Assembly (NCBI RefSeq): GCF_905147045.1
Contig: NC_065903.1
Coordinates: 4,712,001 to 4,776,000, forward strand
DNA length: 64,000 nucleotides
Direction of reading: 5' to 3'
Origin: Nymphalis io
Lineage: Eukaryota; Arthropoda; Insecta; Lepidoptera; Nymphalidae
The notes below the pieces were generated by a model, which was not told the origin of the DNA, did no database searches, and was given only the letters and a program-made list of their open reading frames with translations. The translations under genes were made by a program, and so were the position numbers. Positions 1 through 14,700 of this stretch are shown here, piece by piece (the first letter of the stretch is position 1; the number at the start of each line of letters is the position of its first letter).

Positions 1-2367
1 TTTTAAATCGGTGATATACTATTATTATATAAATTAATTTAAAATTGTAAAATGTGTATCACATGCTTATAACAGCTTCTTTAATCGAGTATATTTTTAT
101 TTGTGTCTAAATTACAACATATAAACTTATTATAAATAGTCTATCCTTAAACCTTTATTTACCGTGCAACTTGGAGCAAATCGCTTATCATAAAAACAAA
201 TATTAACCTAAAATGTAGAACGTTTAGACACAACTACATTGAGCGTAAAATAATTTTATTGCAAAAAAATAAACGATTCAATAAAGATACGATGATTTTG
301 ATATAGACTGAACAAAAAGTACTAAATAAGCTTATTGGAATAATATTTTTTATTCAGCGTACTTTATAAAGTTGCGTTTTGAAATACGTGCTTAGCTTGT
401 GTCTATAATTCATCTCGTCTTTGGCGGTGAGGGAAAACATCACGAGAAAACCTTCATGTGTCGGATGAAAAACTATCAACATAAGTATCCAACCAGCATC
501 AAAGTAGTAAGGTGAAATAAGCTCCTCGAAAGAACAAAAGCCCTAAACCCAGCGAATAAGATTTTACATTACTTAATAAATAACAAAAAAAGTTATATTA
601 ATTCGAAGTCAGTGTTTGTCAACAAACGTATGTGTCATTCGTAACAGAAAGATCTACATCCAAGCGTCGCTTTGATTTAGTCACAATGAATCACGGAAAT
701 CAATTCAGTGAACACAACGAGCTGCATATGAATTGCTCTATCAATTAAATGATATCTTTTATTCACTCAACTGATTTCCGAGAAATTTAAACCGCAAAAT
801 TAATCACGCCTTATTGGAAAACTGTTACGATCATACTATCTTTTGTTACAAAACGAATTTAAATTTCGAATCTTATACACATAATAATATTATCCTGTTT
901 CCTCTTAAGCGCAAAAAAAGAGATAGCAAACTTATTTATTAGGCAATAAAACGTGTAAACAGAATCGATAATAAAAGTAGACTATAGTTTTCGTTATTTA
1001 TAGAAAATGTAAAAGAAAGCAACCATCAATCTTCGTCGATTTTAAATACATACAGACAAGTCGCGAATGGACCCGTCTAAATTTTAAAAACATTCCACGT
1101 CTTTGGATATTAGCCAAAGTTATCATTTGATATTGTTTATATTTAAATAATTTTAAAAGAATAATAACAATGATTATTATTGTTACATTACTGCAATTAT
1201 ATAGAATAGTGTATAAATGCGGTCGCACTTTTGAAGTCGGCTTGTTTTTTTATAAGCATTTACACTAACAAAACACTACCTTCAATAAAAAATACGATCT
1301 AATTGTTTAAATATAAAACTCAAAAAGGAAAAAAATCAAACATTTGATTAACTGGTTATTTCACTTTAGTCGATTATGTAAAAATATGAAATGTGACAGA
1401 CACGTTATCTTAAAATATTAATAAGAAAAGTTAAATACCGATGACCCAAAATTTAAATCAATTTTTAATTAAATACATTATTAAATATATACAAAAAAAT
1501 GTTCTTAGAAGGAACGAAACTTTTTATAGCGACCTATGAAATGAAACAAAAGGTCAATTATAATTAATTATTTCTGTCTTATACAGAATTCAAAACGAAA
1601 CTATATTATGATATTTTAGTAATATTGAAACGGATAATAAAAAATAATAATGAAAAAATGGGTACAAGGAACAAAGCATTTTTTTACTATTTGAGTAGCT
1701 ATAGATAAAAACAATTCGTAGAACAATAGCGGTTATGCAGTCTCAAGGCCTTTAAATTGTGTGCAAATTTTTATGAAATAACTACATTTCCCCTGCGGTT
1801 TCATCCGCTTTATCTTTGAATTATATGTGCTTGTCTCATACTGTTTGATATAGTGAGATAATCGAATTATGAGAATGAAGGAATGGAGAATGGACTTGTA
1901 TTACACATGTCTATTTTGAAAATGACAGCCGTGGACGAAATCAGACACAAGTCTATAAACACTAATTTATAATAAAAATGTTTTGTTTTGAAGTTTTTCC
2001 AAATTCACTTATATACAACAAATTCGATTGATATTGAACTTTCCTATTATGATAGTTTATGGTTTGAGGTTTACGGATATCGTTTATATGTTGCATATTT
2101 TAGGTTGCATGGCTTATTATATCAATGAAGTGAGAGAAAAACGTAGGTTCGAGAGCCTTGCAAGCAAATCTTGCAAAAACTATAACAGATAGATTTGAAA
2201 GATCTTCAAAATGACAGAATATATATATATTTGTTGTATGCAAGTTTACCCTTTACAATTTTGAAAAGTAATTTTAAAGAATAAACTTGGAGGAATTAAA
2301 GACAAAAAAAACGGTTTTATTTAAAATACTACTTAGTTAATTATATAGACATCAAATATAAGCTTAC
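1..2367. other. ABCG intron, left part
   Basis: AT-rich sequence without a recognisable exon. By position it is the intron after the exon ending at 2368; I looked for the expected ABCG membrane-domain exons on the minus strand and found none, so they lie beyond base 1. It contains a degraded SINE fragment near 386-540 and a short TA run near 2219-2231. Short open frames, such as a minus-strand one at 998-1228, are low-complexity and look like chance. Confidence 0.6.
386..540 (+). repeat. SINE-A fragment, 5'-truncated and degraded
   Basis: Resembles the middle and 3' part of the SINE-A family: an 'aattcatctcgt' block, 'gaggaaaacat..cgag' and 'ggtgaaataagctcc' occur in the family's order. The tRNA-like head is missing and there are many substitutions. 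Confidence 0.55.
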
Positions 2368-2748
2368 CTTGTCTATTTCTCGATATTTGTAACATCATTC
2401 GACGGAGAAGTATCGAAAACTGTTGGAAATAGGTCGTAGGGTATTGATTTGTTGATTCCTGTATTTTCATCCAAGCCAATGACGAATCGTCTCTAGATAA
2501 TCGACCCAATGATGTCGTCGAATTACTTATCTCATTCAACTGTTTCACTTTAAAAGTACATTTCTCATCTGACAAAACGATTTCCGTCTCTCCCGAATCG
2601 TCTTCAATTTGATAACAGACTTTCAACTGTATATTATTGATCGGTTCACTTATAGCTGTGTCCATTTTAGTTGATTTATATATACGCCCGTTTAATATTT
2701 CGTCACATAACATTTTTGTGTTATGTGGGTTTTCTGTTACTTCTATGA
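2368..2748 (-). CDS. ABCG exon 6: NBD-to-membrane-domain linker
   Basis: A 381-bp exon. The acceptor ends TTTTCAG at 2749 and the donor is CAAG|GTAAGC at 2367-2366. It begins in phase with the previous exon (A+TC gives Ile, then IEVTENPHNTK) and carries 126 further codons. The middle is hydrophilic and poorly conserved (residues about 250-345), as in other ABCGs. The end, TTYFQQFSILLRRMMLQISR, is the typical connecting helix just before the first transmembrane helix. It leaves one base (G) for the next exon, which lies outside the window. Confidence 0.9.
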
Positions 2749-5700
2749 CTGAAAATATAAAAACAATATTTAATTAACAAATCCTAAGTCCAGTAGGGCT
2801 ATTTTGTAAGAACAAACTTGAAGCTCGTCACAGAAAATTGAACTGCAGATCAGTTCAATTTTCTGTGACGAGCGAGTTAAGAATGTGATAACAAAGCTTA
2901 ACCTAGCGCACATTAAATTGCCCAAAATATATTATTTTTAATAAACTATGTACAGACATATTTTAATATACATAATTAAAATAAAATAAAAAAAACAAAA
3001 TACACATTACACATTTATAGCAAAAACATAATATTTTTATATATTATTATTTAAATTTCCTTAAAAACTGCAAATTTGAGGTTCGCTTTGCCAGTCACAC
3101 ACAATTAAATCTAGGCAAACGGCAATTTTGTGTTTAAAAATATGTTCAAGTAATGTTTTTTGGTATCTTTGTTCCTTGATTCAATTGTTTATATTTTATT
3201 ATTAATTTATCTATAAACTCATTAATTATGAACAACAAGAATGCGAAAGATTTTTAAATCAAGACAAAAATACACACAGTGCATGCCGTATCCGTCAACT
3301 CAGTATTGTGATAAATACCACAAAGTTGGTAATTTTACCAGAGCCCTATTAGAGGATGGACGCATTATATCTGTATTTCTCAATATGAATACACCTTGAA
3401 TTGGAATACATACTGAAATCTGCCGGGTTGTGATGTCTGGGGCAGTGTAAACCGACGCTACTTAGATATGGTACCATAGCGTCTGTGTCGCCCTGGTAGA
3501 TACAACACCCATCAGCTAAAACGTATACCTAAAGAAATAAAATAAGTACTATAATTTCATTGATATAAAATTAATAATTAAAACACCGACCTATATCTAA
3601 AACGATAGAACCCACAAAATAGAACCATAGATAAATAGAACCTATCTACGCCATTTTTTTCCCGGAACGAATAGTTCGCGACGACATCTTTAATACAAAA
3701 GTCATAGTAACCTTTTTTAGGTTTAAAAAATGAAAAAGAACAGTAACTTTAGTTCAAATTATTTAGTTCAATTTATCCAACAATATAGTCAAAATAAATA
3801 ATATTAATTTCAAGCATTTTCTGTTAACGAAAAGAACTGTCTTTCGCTGAACTTTGGACTTCTGTTTCATAACATGAAGCCACACTAAGAAAAAAATGCA
3901 AAATTTCCATTTTCCATGAAGTATAAGTATCGTGATCCTTGTTATATTATAATTATACAAATCTTATAAACAAAGAGCTACCATACCGTTATCTTCAATC
4001 TAACACGTCTTATAAACTAACACTCAAGGTTATAATTATGGCATTATAAAATATATTCATTTGAGGGTCGAGATGACCCAGTGGATATAACACGTTAGTC
4101 TTAAGCTTAACTGAAGGTCGCAGGTTTAAGTACGGGCGAGCAACATTGAGTTTACGAGTGTTTAGCGATAAATGTCGTATAATATTTTTATCTTAGTATT
4201 GTTGTCTTCCGGTTTGAAGGGTGAGTGAGCCAGTGCATTTACAGGCACAAGGAAAATAACATCTTAGTTTCCAAGGTTGGTGGCGCATAGACGATGTAAG
4301 TGATGTTTAACATTTCTTACAATGCCAATGTCTATGAGCGTTGGTGACCACTTACCATCAGGTGGCCCATATACTCATCCGCCTACTTATATTATAAAAA
4401 AAAATTGTTCAGCAACCCACACTGAAGCAGTGTTATGGGATTAGCTCTCAATTTTTTCACTATGCGCTATGTCCAGTAGTTTAATAGCGGACCGTAAATG
4501 GTCCGCTAATTTCTCCGGACCGGACCGGACCCGGAGGTCATGAGTTCAATTGCCAGGTGGGGCCAATAAAAATTTATTGAGCCTTTCTGTCAGAAAATTC
4601 TCAGTAGCAGCCCGGAGTCTGGAAGTATGTTCATTCCCGTGCCTCGGAAAGCACGTAAAACCGTTGGTCCTGCGCTTGAAATCTTTCCAGTCGTGTCGGA
4701 TTACCGTCCCATCGGATTATTAGAGTAAGAGAAAAGAGAGTGCACCCGTGATTGCGCACACACTTGTGCACTATAAGTTGGCTAATCTCTCTTGAGATTG
4801 GCCGCCGTGGCCGAAACGGTCTGGAGGACATTACTAGTTTCACATTTGTTTGATATTTGACAATTATCATATCAAAATATAGGTAGCTTACCATTGGGAT
4901 GTACATTAATCATATGAGTGACGGGTGACCATTATGAAAATAATCCCTAAGTTTATTAATATTATTCTTATAATAAATCTCTCGTTAAATGTTAAATATA
5001 AGTGAATTGATTATTTATACAGCGTTGATGTTAAGGTGATCATATATAACATTAATATTGTAATTAATTTCAAATCACGATTGTTAAACAATTGAAATTA
5101 ATAAGAATTAATCATTATATGTGGAACTATATTGATAAATATTAATAATAATCATTACAGCACTACCAACCTTCCCGTAACAATTATAAAATGATTATTG
5201 GCATACCATTTTTCATTTAAAATAATGATTGAATTGCTAGAACAATAGTTTATATCGATATACTTTCGTATGACATTTTTTAAACAAAGTTTATGAACAT
5301 TTTTAGAATGGAGCAACACCAATTGCACATAAGCAATTATAGAGTTAGTTAAAGTCCACATTAACATCAATCTAAAAGTCTTAATGTCCACACGTCTCTG
5401 TTTAAATTAGAGTTGGTTGGAAGAGTACTGTTGGTAGTTACTGGTGGTAGAGCTTTGTGCAAAGCTCGTCTGGGTAGGTGCCACCCACTCATCAGATATT
5501 CTACCGCAAAACAGCAGTACTTGGTATTATTGTGTTCCGGTTTGAAGGGTGAGTGAGCCAGTGTAATTTACAGGCACAAAGGACATAACATCTTAGTTCC
5601 CAAGGTTGGTGGCACATTGGTGATGAAAACGATGGTTAACATTTCTTACATTGCCAAAGTCTATGGGCGTTGGTGACCACTTACCATCAGGTGACCCATA

Positions 5701-8700
5701 TGCTCGTCCGCCTTCCTATTCTATTAAAAAAAAGAGAGAATGTTTTGCTTTTTGGCATTTTTTCTACCTTTGTATATGTTGTGCAAATAATTAAATGAGT
5801 AATAAATCACGCAATAGAGTTAAGGATGATTTATTTTACGAATCGCTTTGTGTAAGTTCGTTTGATTGTCGTTCACTCATTCATTTATTCAACTGCTGAA
5901 GGGCGATACTTCGAGTTTCTAATGCTATATTCCAGTTTGGAAAGTAAATGTGTCATTGTCTGCAGACTTCAATGTCATTGTCTATGGTCAAACGTAAACA
6001 TATACCCTAGGTGGCCTTCCAGCTCGTCATTATTCCTTTTATGATCATAATGCATTTCTTGGTACTGTCATTAAAATCTATAATAAAATCGAATATCAAT
6101 AAAATTTTATAACCAATCGTTAAACGTTGTTATTCGTCATCGTATTTGCTTAATGGATAGGCGTCGTAGATAGTCAAACCAAAAGACCAACAAAGAGTTC
6201 TGTGTCGATAACTTCCAGGGATATTTTTTAATAATTCATAACTGGAAACAATATTGTAACAGAGTATTTTATAAACCACATAATATACACGTCTTCATCA
6301 TTTAGACAAAACATCTGTGTAACGTTAGGTACACACGTGTCATGCATTGTTATGATTAATTTTATTATTGTTCAATCCAACGCACGTGAATGGCAATTCG
6401 CAATTATACATACAGTTAAAATATATCAGCTTATTCCAATCAATAGAAAAAACATAAACAAATCTTAGATTTAGGTATATATTCCATTCAATTTGCTAAT
6501 AGCTGAACTATGTTATACTCTACGAATAGTCTAGAGAATTCATATATTTATTTATAATATAACAGTATTCCAATTGACTACACTTAAATATGACTTCCAA
6601 AGAGCCGACAACAACTTCGCGACATTTGAAACGCCATTTTTTCACGAATCCATAATAATAACAAAGATAATTTAAGATCTCGATCAATTACATCGCGTCA
6701 ATTTCATGTCAAAGTTGTTTATTTGTCTTAACTTCTGTGATTAACTTGGATCTCTTTCTTTTTTTCGTCTTTTGGTTTGACTATCTACGACGCCTATCCG
6801 TTAAACAAAATTTCTTTATGAAAAAAAAATCATTTTCCTTATATGTATTTTGTAATTTCCTATTTTATAGGATTCTATGAAACAGTGAACAAGAATGAGC
6901 TGATATGATTATGATGCTTCACTCTCTATTGAATGGCGTCACCTTCAGTGACTTATGTCTTAGGTTCTGGGTATACATAGAAAGTAGCTTTAATTCTAAC
7001 AAATAAAAGGTCCTTTAAAGATATAAATTACCATTATCATATCCAAGTTAGTATGGATTATAAAACTTTACAAATTTAAAGTCAAAATCTTTTGGAAAAA
7101 CTAGTCCAAACCAGAACAGAGCCTAGTAGTAGTTATAGCGAAAAGTATTCTTTCCTTAATTATAGATAGTAATAAACTATTTTATGTAAACCGTGATCGT
7201 ACAATTACCTTAATGATTTTTACTTGAATGTCGTAACACATAACATTGATACAAAAACAAGACATTAATGTTAGTTATACATAATGTTGTAATGTAAATA
7301 TTGCAACAGTATTCTCATAAGCAATATAATATGTACTACTTCAAGAATTTGAAAGTTCCAAAAGACATTAATTAAACATTGAAATAGAAGAATGTATGGG
7401 AGTAGTTCTTCAGAAAAATGTTGCACCTCCTAATTGTAAAAATCTAGAAGTAAAACGTACACATGGGATATTTTAACTTACGCAATTTGAATTCGCTCCC
7501 TTTAAGGTTTTATGCCTTCTACTTATTGAGGGGGTACGTTAACGTTTGTGGTTCAATAAATATGACTATCTAACACATGCACATATTAATTTTGTATGTA
7601 TTCGTTCAACATGCATCATTGACTATAATTCTAAAAAGAAACTTAACAAAAAAACCTACAATTTTATGGAAAAATAAGAAAAACCCTTCGATAAACAATA
7701 CTATGTTACTACGAGTATTGTTGATCGAAGGAAAAACATAATAATTATTTTTGACCCGCTTTGCCTCAAGAGCGTAGTATATAATGTGTCCAACGTAACT
7801 TCTTTCTTCAAACGGGTAAACCCGCTTTAAAGGGCCCGCTTTTTTTTCGCTGGTAAAACGCGTTTCCCCCACATGGAGTGAGTGGGGTATGTGGGGCTCG
7901 TCGACGCTGAAGGCGATGGAATACCCACTAAAAAACCAGCGTTACCCACACCGTCTTTTCGGAGGACGCCACGGGATCGCTTGCGCATACTACCATGACG
8001 TCCCGACGGTAGGCCCGCCTCCGCAGGCCTCCAAATTAAAGGGGGTTCTCGGGGTACAGAGACCCCCTAGCCCCGGCGACACCGTAGAAGAAGGTGTGCA
8101 TAGAGCCGACGTCTTCTCCTCGGTCTTCTCCACGGCCTCCTTCTGCGACATGACGTTTTCGCAGAAAGCGACCATCTCCTTCCAGCACCTCTCGCTACCG
8201 ATCATTGCATTTATAAATGCAATGGCCGCCTGGGAATGGCGCTGAGGCCGCCAGGACCCGATTTGCCCAACCGTGATTTGTTTTTATTTCGAGATAGCTA
8301 ACCTACTAATCAAAACTAAATGGCTATTTTCGAAGAAAAGTACAGTGAATTAATACTTACTAACTAATAGGCATCTAGCATTCGCAGTTTTAGACTATTC
8401 GTTCTTTAAAAATACTCAAATATTTTATTGAATATTAAATTAAAAATATATTTGTTTTACCTGAAAAACTATCAACGTTAGGCGAGCGAGCTGAGCTGAC
8501 TGCTAAGCCATCGAGGTACAGTATGGCATTCAAACATTCACAATTATGGCGTTAGACTTTAGACGGTAATATAATATTCGTAAAAATGGTTTACGTGTAT
8601 TAAAACTATTATTAAATATTCAACAAAAAATATTTATTTATATTAATTTCATTCAATATGAAAATAACATAATGAACGACTAATCATGTCTCCATTAAAT

Positions 8701-11700
8701 TCGATTATTTAAAAAAAAAACATAGTTTTTTTAATGAAAATAAACTGTATAGTAGTATAAGAAAGATAATAGTGAAGTTAGACCAAAACATATCAAAAGC
8801 ATTTTTTTTTAAATTATTTCGAGAACATTCAATTCGTGATTGCTAGTAATAATTGAACAAAGAAAATCAACATTGAATCATACTGGGTCAAAGACAACAC
8901 CATTAAACGACTATTCTCCGTGAACAATGCTAATAAAACCTACTTTGAAACCGGTGTAAATAGATTTATGCAAACTACTAGCAGTTTTTAGTTATCGTGA
9001 TTACTTAATAACTTGCCATGATAATGAGGCATAAGATTTAATACGATGTTGTCTTGATTGATTTCGACCACGGCGTCCATTCTCAAGAGATTTTAGGCGA
9101 CCGCGCGGTACATATTAAAATGCACAAGTGTGTGCCCAAGCCAAAAACAGCAACAGTTAAAGGTACACTCTCGTTATCCGATAGGACGTCAAATGCGACA
9201 CACCAGCAAGAGTTCAAGCTCAGCACTAACGAATTTACATGCTTTCCGAGCCACGGAAGTGCAAACAATTTCCAGACTCCAGGCTACTACTGAAAGATTC
9301 TTGACAGAAAAACCCAATAACTTTTTAATGGTCCAAAGGTTTATACCCAGGCCCACATAATCTGCAAACTTATAGCCACAAGATTAACGAGGCTATCAGT
9401 TCCCAAAGTTTAATATTAAAATACCTGTCTGTCTGTTTGTTTCAATGCAAATCAAAAAACCGATTTTTTGAAATTTTACAAAAAGTTAGCACAGGTTCAT
9501 TAAAAAGACAAACTTAAAATTACGAGATTTATGGGAAAGATAAATTTGACACGCTTGAAGCTGCTGGGTACAGCTAGCTTGGTGACAAAACTCGTAAGCA
9601 AAACATGACAAAATAGATTGAGGTGTATTACTAAACTGTTATCGGAACTTTCGAGTGGAATAGTTTTATATTATAAATCAATATATTAACGAAATAACCA
9701 ACAACTGTTTATAGAGCAGTTATATTAACAAATAACATAGAATATATAAAATTAAGGTATGTTTATCTCTATTCTTTCTTCGAATGGAATAAACTATAGG
9801 TTATGCTATGGAAGAGCCTGATTAATTATAACGTAGTTATTTTTACGGCTTCTCTAAATTAATTTTTCCACAATTAATATAAAGAGATATATACATTATA
9901 AAAAAGTACATTCGCTTTTTAAATAGATGAAGTCTTATGGGTTTATATAACAAATTCAAATTTAGGTTTAAAATATTAAAGCATTACACGTTTACTTTAA
10001 GTATTATCTTTTTACCTGATCAAATATTTCGAATAGAGATGCAGCAGGCTGATGAATTGTACACACGACAGTTCTTCCTTGCCGCGCCAATTGCTTCAAC
10101 AACTTCACACACTGAACCGTTGTGACTGTGTCCAAGCCACTTGTTGGCTCGTCAAGGAAAAACACTGGTGGATTATTCACCAGCTCCAATGCTATCGATA
10201 ATCTGAAAGTAATACCAATAATAACTGTAACAGCTGAAGTTGATTACGATTATTTTATATGGCCACCTTTGTAGGTACAGCACAAAAACATCGGTAGCGT
10301 AAAAAATAATAACTATTCCTCGAATTACCAATGTTCTGTCAACGATGAGAATTAAAATGGCCTCTTTTGTGCCAATTTTAAAACGCTCACTAATTCCTTC
10401 ACAAAGTATTAATATTTAAAGTTGGAATAAAGGTGAAAGTGCCATCTGATCTTCTAACGATACGGAATATGTTTGCAAGAGGAATATTCGATGAAATATT
10501 AAAAATACCGAGGCCGACTACCCAACCACGGGTCACGCGATTCCTGCAATTCGTGTAAATTAGTGTTTTATATTTTATTACGTACCAATATATAACATTT
10601 ATGAGTGATAGTCTCTTTCTCTTTTCCTTATGTAGATTTTTATCCCCGAAGTGAATAATAGATGATTGTATGAATTTTTGGAATATTATACTCATTTCAA
10701 TTTCCTTTTGAATAAAGGCTTATATTTCGAGTGAGGTTTGGTACGACCAAATCGATAACGATAGTTCTATAATGAAGAACTTGCGATAAAAAATGCGAAA
10801 ATGTTGAAAATGGATATTAAAATTTGTTAATATTATTATAATTATATTAAATATTATTTATTATACATATGAGCCTATATAATAGTTTTTTTTTAATTAC
10901 ATTTTATGTTTTGTTCTTAGATTTGAAAATTATATTAAACTAATAGAATTAATTAGCGTAGGTACTATCTTTTGATGTAACTATTTGTTTAAATAATAAT
11001 TATTATTTTCTGTTTGATTCTTTAATTTCTAGATGCTTTCATTTAAGGGTCTATAAAACCTCATATGACTTCGTTTAATGCAGCATAATAATGGTTTTTT
11101 TTTTCAATTACTTACTTTGTAAATAATACATATAGCACATGTACGGTCAATTCTTCCTACCTTATGATCCGCGCCGCCGCGCCGTACCAATTCATTAGCG
11201 TCCCGGACTTTGAACGCGAAGCTTGCGTCGCTTGCGCAGACGCATATTTATACGTACTATGGATTTCTATTGGTTGAATGATATATGCCCGCAATAAATA
11301 TATAAAAGATTAAAAGTGAAGAGTTGAAGAAAGTGATTGCTTATTGATATTATAAACTTTTATGAATTATTGTATCTATAAATATTCAAGATTCATTAAA
11401 TTCCTTGCATGATGCAGAGCGATAGCTGCGAATATGCGGCGATGAGGCGGGTTCATAATTTTAATTAGAGCTGGGGTAGTATAAATTCTTTAACATCAAT
11501 GAATCATAACCAAATAACCCAATTCCTACACTAAGCCCACTTTTGTCCCAATTGTCTTTAAACAAAATGATTATATTGAATACCTTTTCTTTTGTCCTCC
11601 AGAAAGCTGATCTGTCCTCGTATGCTGATGTTCTAATAGACCAAGTTGCTGTAAAATATCTTCTGATGGAATTTTCGCGCCCTTTGGAAGTTTAAACTTG

Positions 11701-14700
11701 GCTGCAACGTCCATAGCTTCGCGAACCGTGAGGAGGGGTTGGTGCAGATCCTCTTGCGTTATATAGCATGATGATCTTTTGAAGAGGTGTTCGTCACGAG
11801 GTTGCCCATTCACAAGTAATTCGCCAGTTACACCTGCGGACCTGAGAGACATTATTAAGATTTGAAAAGTAACGGATAAAATGAATTTATTTATAGTCTT
11901 TAAAACATTTTAATATACGAACTAACACACAACTGGAATAAAATAAATGACACCATGATTCGTGTTAACTAGTTAACCAGTTACCCTTTAGTCTAAATTT
12001 TAATATATTCGAACTAACTTAACTTGATAATAGGGCTTTGTGCAAGCCCATCTTAAGGAAGGTACCACCCTAGATAGGTGAGCCAGTGTGATAAGGAACA
12101 TAATATTTTAATTTCCAAGATTTATAGCGAATTATAGTTTTATTTTTTATGTAAGAGGGGACAAACGAGCAGGAGGATCGTTAATAATTTAATCACTCAT
12201 GACATAGACATTGGGCAGTGGTACAAACTTAGTGTAGCGCCTAGTGGCCCAATTGTTGCTTATCTATTTAAATAAAAAAATAAAAACTAACAATACTCAC
12301 TTGTAACCTGAAATTACATTCAATAGAGAGCTCTTGCCGGCACCAGACGGACCCATAATAGCAATGAGTTGACCGGACATAAACCTCCCACTGACGCCTT
12401 TGACAACCTGTTTTCCCGGTCCTAGTGAAAAAAAAGTATTAATTTTTGCACTCATTAGCATAATTAATCATTAATATAAAATAAAAACATAACCTAAAAA
12501 AACGTGAAATTGACAATTAAATTGCCTAATTCCACGTTTTATTGGATATAAATTAAGCGTTTATGGCGTATGAATTAGAAAATGAATAACGTTTATAATA
12601 TTATTATTATAAATACAAAATGCTTTTTCAATTTTATTAAATAACGACATTAATGATGATATCTTTGCATTTAAAATGCGGTTCACCACCATATATCTCG
12701 TTGTTACATTTTGAGAACATGTAAACTGTACTTTTACATCTTACTCTGAGCACTTTTTTTTAGACAAAAAATATTTTCTTAAACTTACGAAATAGTTTTC
12801 TGTTTGGTATAAATACAAACTACAAAAATCTTAGTTTCTATAAGAGAACTGATATATACTGATAATTATTAATAATTAGTTAGGAAAGTGTGTTATAATG
12901 TATAGTGTACAAATTTGATATTATAAGATTACGTTTTTTAAAAATAAATAATAAAATTATTGCTTAATATTTTAACCTCTTAAATATGTCTCATTTTTTA
13001 ATATTAATAGTCCAAACTCCTTAAATACCTAATCAACGTTTTAATTTTAATAATCTTGAATGTTTTAAAGGTAATATTCGTTAAACAATAATATATTCTA
13101 TAGCATATTCTATATACACACTAAGTTACTAATTACTACTACTTATACTAATTCACACTAAGGTTTCCTGCAAGTATCTGCTCATTTATACTAGCTCTCT
13201 ATAAAATTAATACTTAAGTAGACCATTGGAATTCGTCGCGAAGTTTGTGACGACGTAACAAACAAATTATAAATGCATTTTGATTGACTTTACAACATAC
13301 AAATACAATACACGTGTCTACAAGATGGCCGAACAGACAGAACAGAGGGCCTTAACAGTTCTTAAGCCTTTCACGGGTTCAAGTATTTAAGAGCTTACAT
13401 TTGCAACAATAACAATTTATGTTTACAATTTTTTATCAGTTAGACAGAAAGCATTGGGAAAAATACACTTTTTTACACCCGAGGGCTTGCATGCGCGTTG
13501 CCGGCCTTTAAGGAATGAGTACGCTCTTTTCTTGAAGGTTATTATATCATATTGTTTCGGAAAAGTCACCGACTAAAGCTGGTTCCACAGAGGAGTTGTG
13601 CGAGGCAGGAAATGCCTTTAAATTGGCGCTGTTGTGGATTTCCAGACATCGAGGTCCAAAACAAAACTCGACAGAATTGTTTTGTCTGTCTATATGTACC
13701 AATAGTCAATACGATCGGATGAACGATTATAAGTTAATGTGTTGCATATATTTTGCATTTACTAATGGAATCATTTAATAACTTTAATTGTGTAATATTC
13801 ACGATCACAAAGGCCAAACACCGCAGGTATTAATAAAACAAAAACCTTGTTTTTGCTAAACAAGTATCAGCTGCATGAGTTAATGACCTTAGTGCTTCGG
13901 TCGATGACCTAAAATATCTATACTCTATGATACGATCGAGCTAACTGTATTACAAATAGAACGAGGATGGAGAAACTGGATTAGTGGCGCATGTTTTGTA
14001 ATTCAGAGCTTTTATTGTTATTTTATTGAATTGTATTACATATGTATAGAGTGCATTTCGAATTCTAAATTCAAAATATATTAAAGCATTACGTTTATAA
14101 GCGTAATTGATTTATATATAACCGAATTTTAATATATAGTCGCAGTGTCATATAAGCTTCAAACTTCTTATAAGATAAATTGGAGGAGGCCTTGCTGTAG
14201 AACACTTACGGCTTGTTACTTTTAGGTTACTATGAAGGGACAAAAGTTCACAATAATTCTGTGTATTTATTTATTAACACGTATTACTTTACATACGTTT
14301 CCTTAGAAAAACACATAGGCAAAAAATATAAGAGTAAAAGAAATTCCAATTTATCAAGGATTCCAGACAAACGAAATGTGGGTTCAGCAGGGAACCCGCA
14401 AGAAATCCAACAATTATTAGCTACTACCTTTAGCGTCATTTCATATACTACTTTGTCTCATATTAGAAAAACAATACTCAGGCGGAGTCGCGGCGAACAA
14501 ACATCGCAAATAATCGTCTCTAATTCCAAATTATATCTTTATTCGATTAAAACACTTGCCTTGGAATGTATAGTGCAAAAACATTTCTAATACACCACAC
14601 CGCTTATTTATCTTCGTGATAGATGCTCATTTTCCGCCCAGAGAATCGATATTGCAATTTAACGAGGAAATTCTACTAGCATTCTTACTACCATTCCACG

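Larger units (their letters stand above)
3529..10015 (-). other. ABCG intron 4 (about 6.5 kb), repeat-rich
   Basis: Intron between exons 4 and 5. It holds SINE-A, SINE-B and family C copies, a TTAA MITE and a GC-rich LINE-like remnant, each listed separately. The remaining sequence is AT-rich without a recognisable exon; the short open frames at 3763-3960 and 5155-5391 (minus) look like chance. Confidence 0.6.

Noticed and set aside
4631..4906. 91-codon minus-strand open frame
   Set aside because: Antisense reading of a SINE-B copy.
14213..14590. 125-codon plus-strand open frame
   Set aside because: No recognised motif, AT-biased low-complexity composition, no splice context; probably chance.
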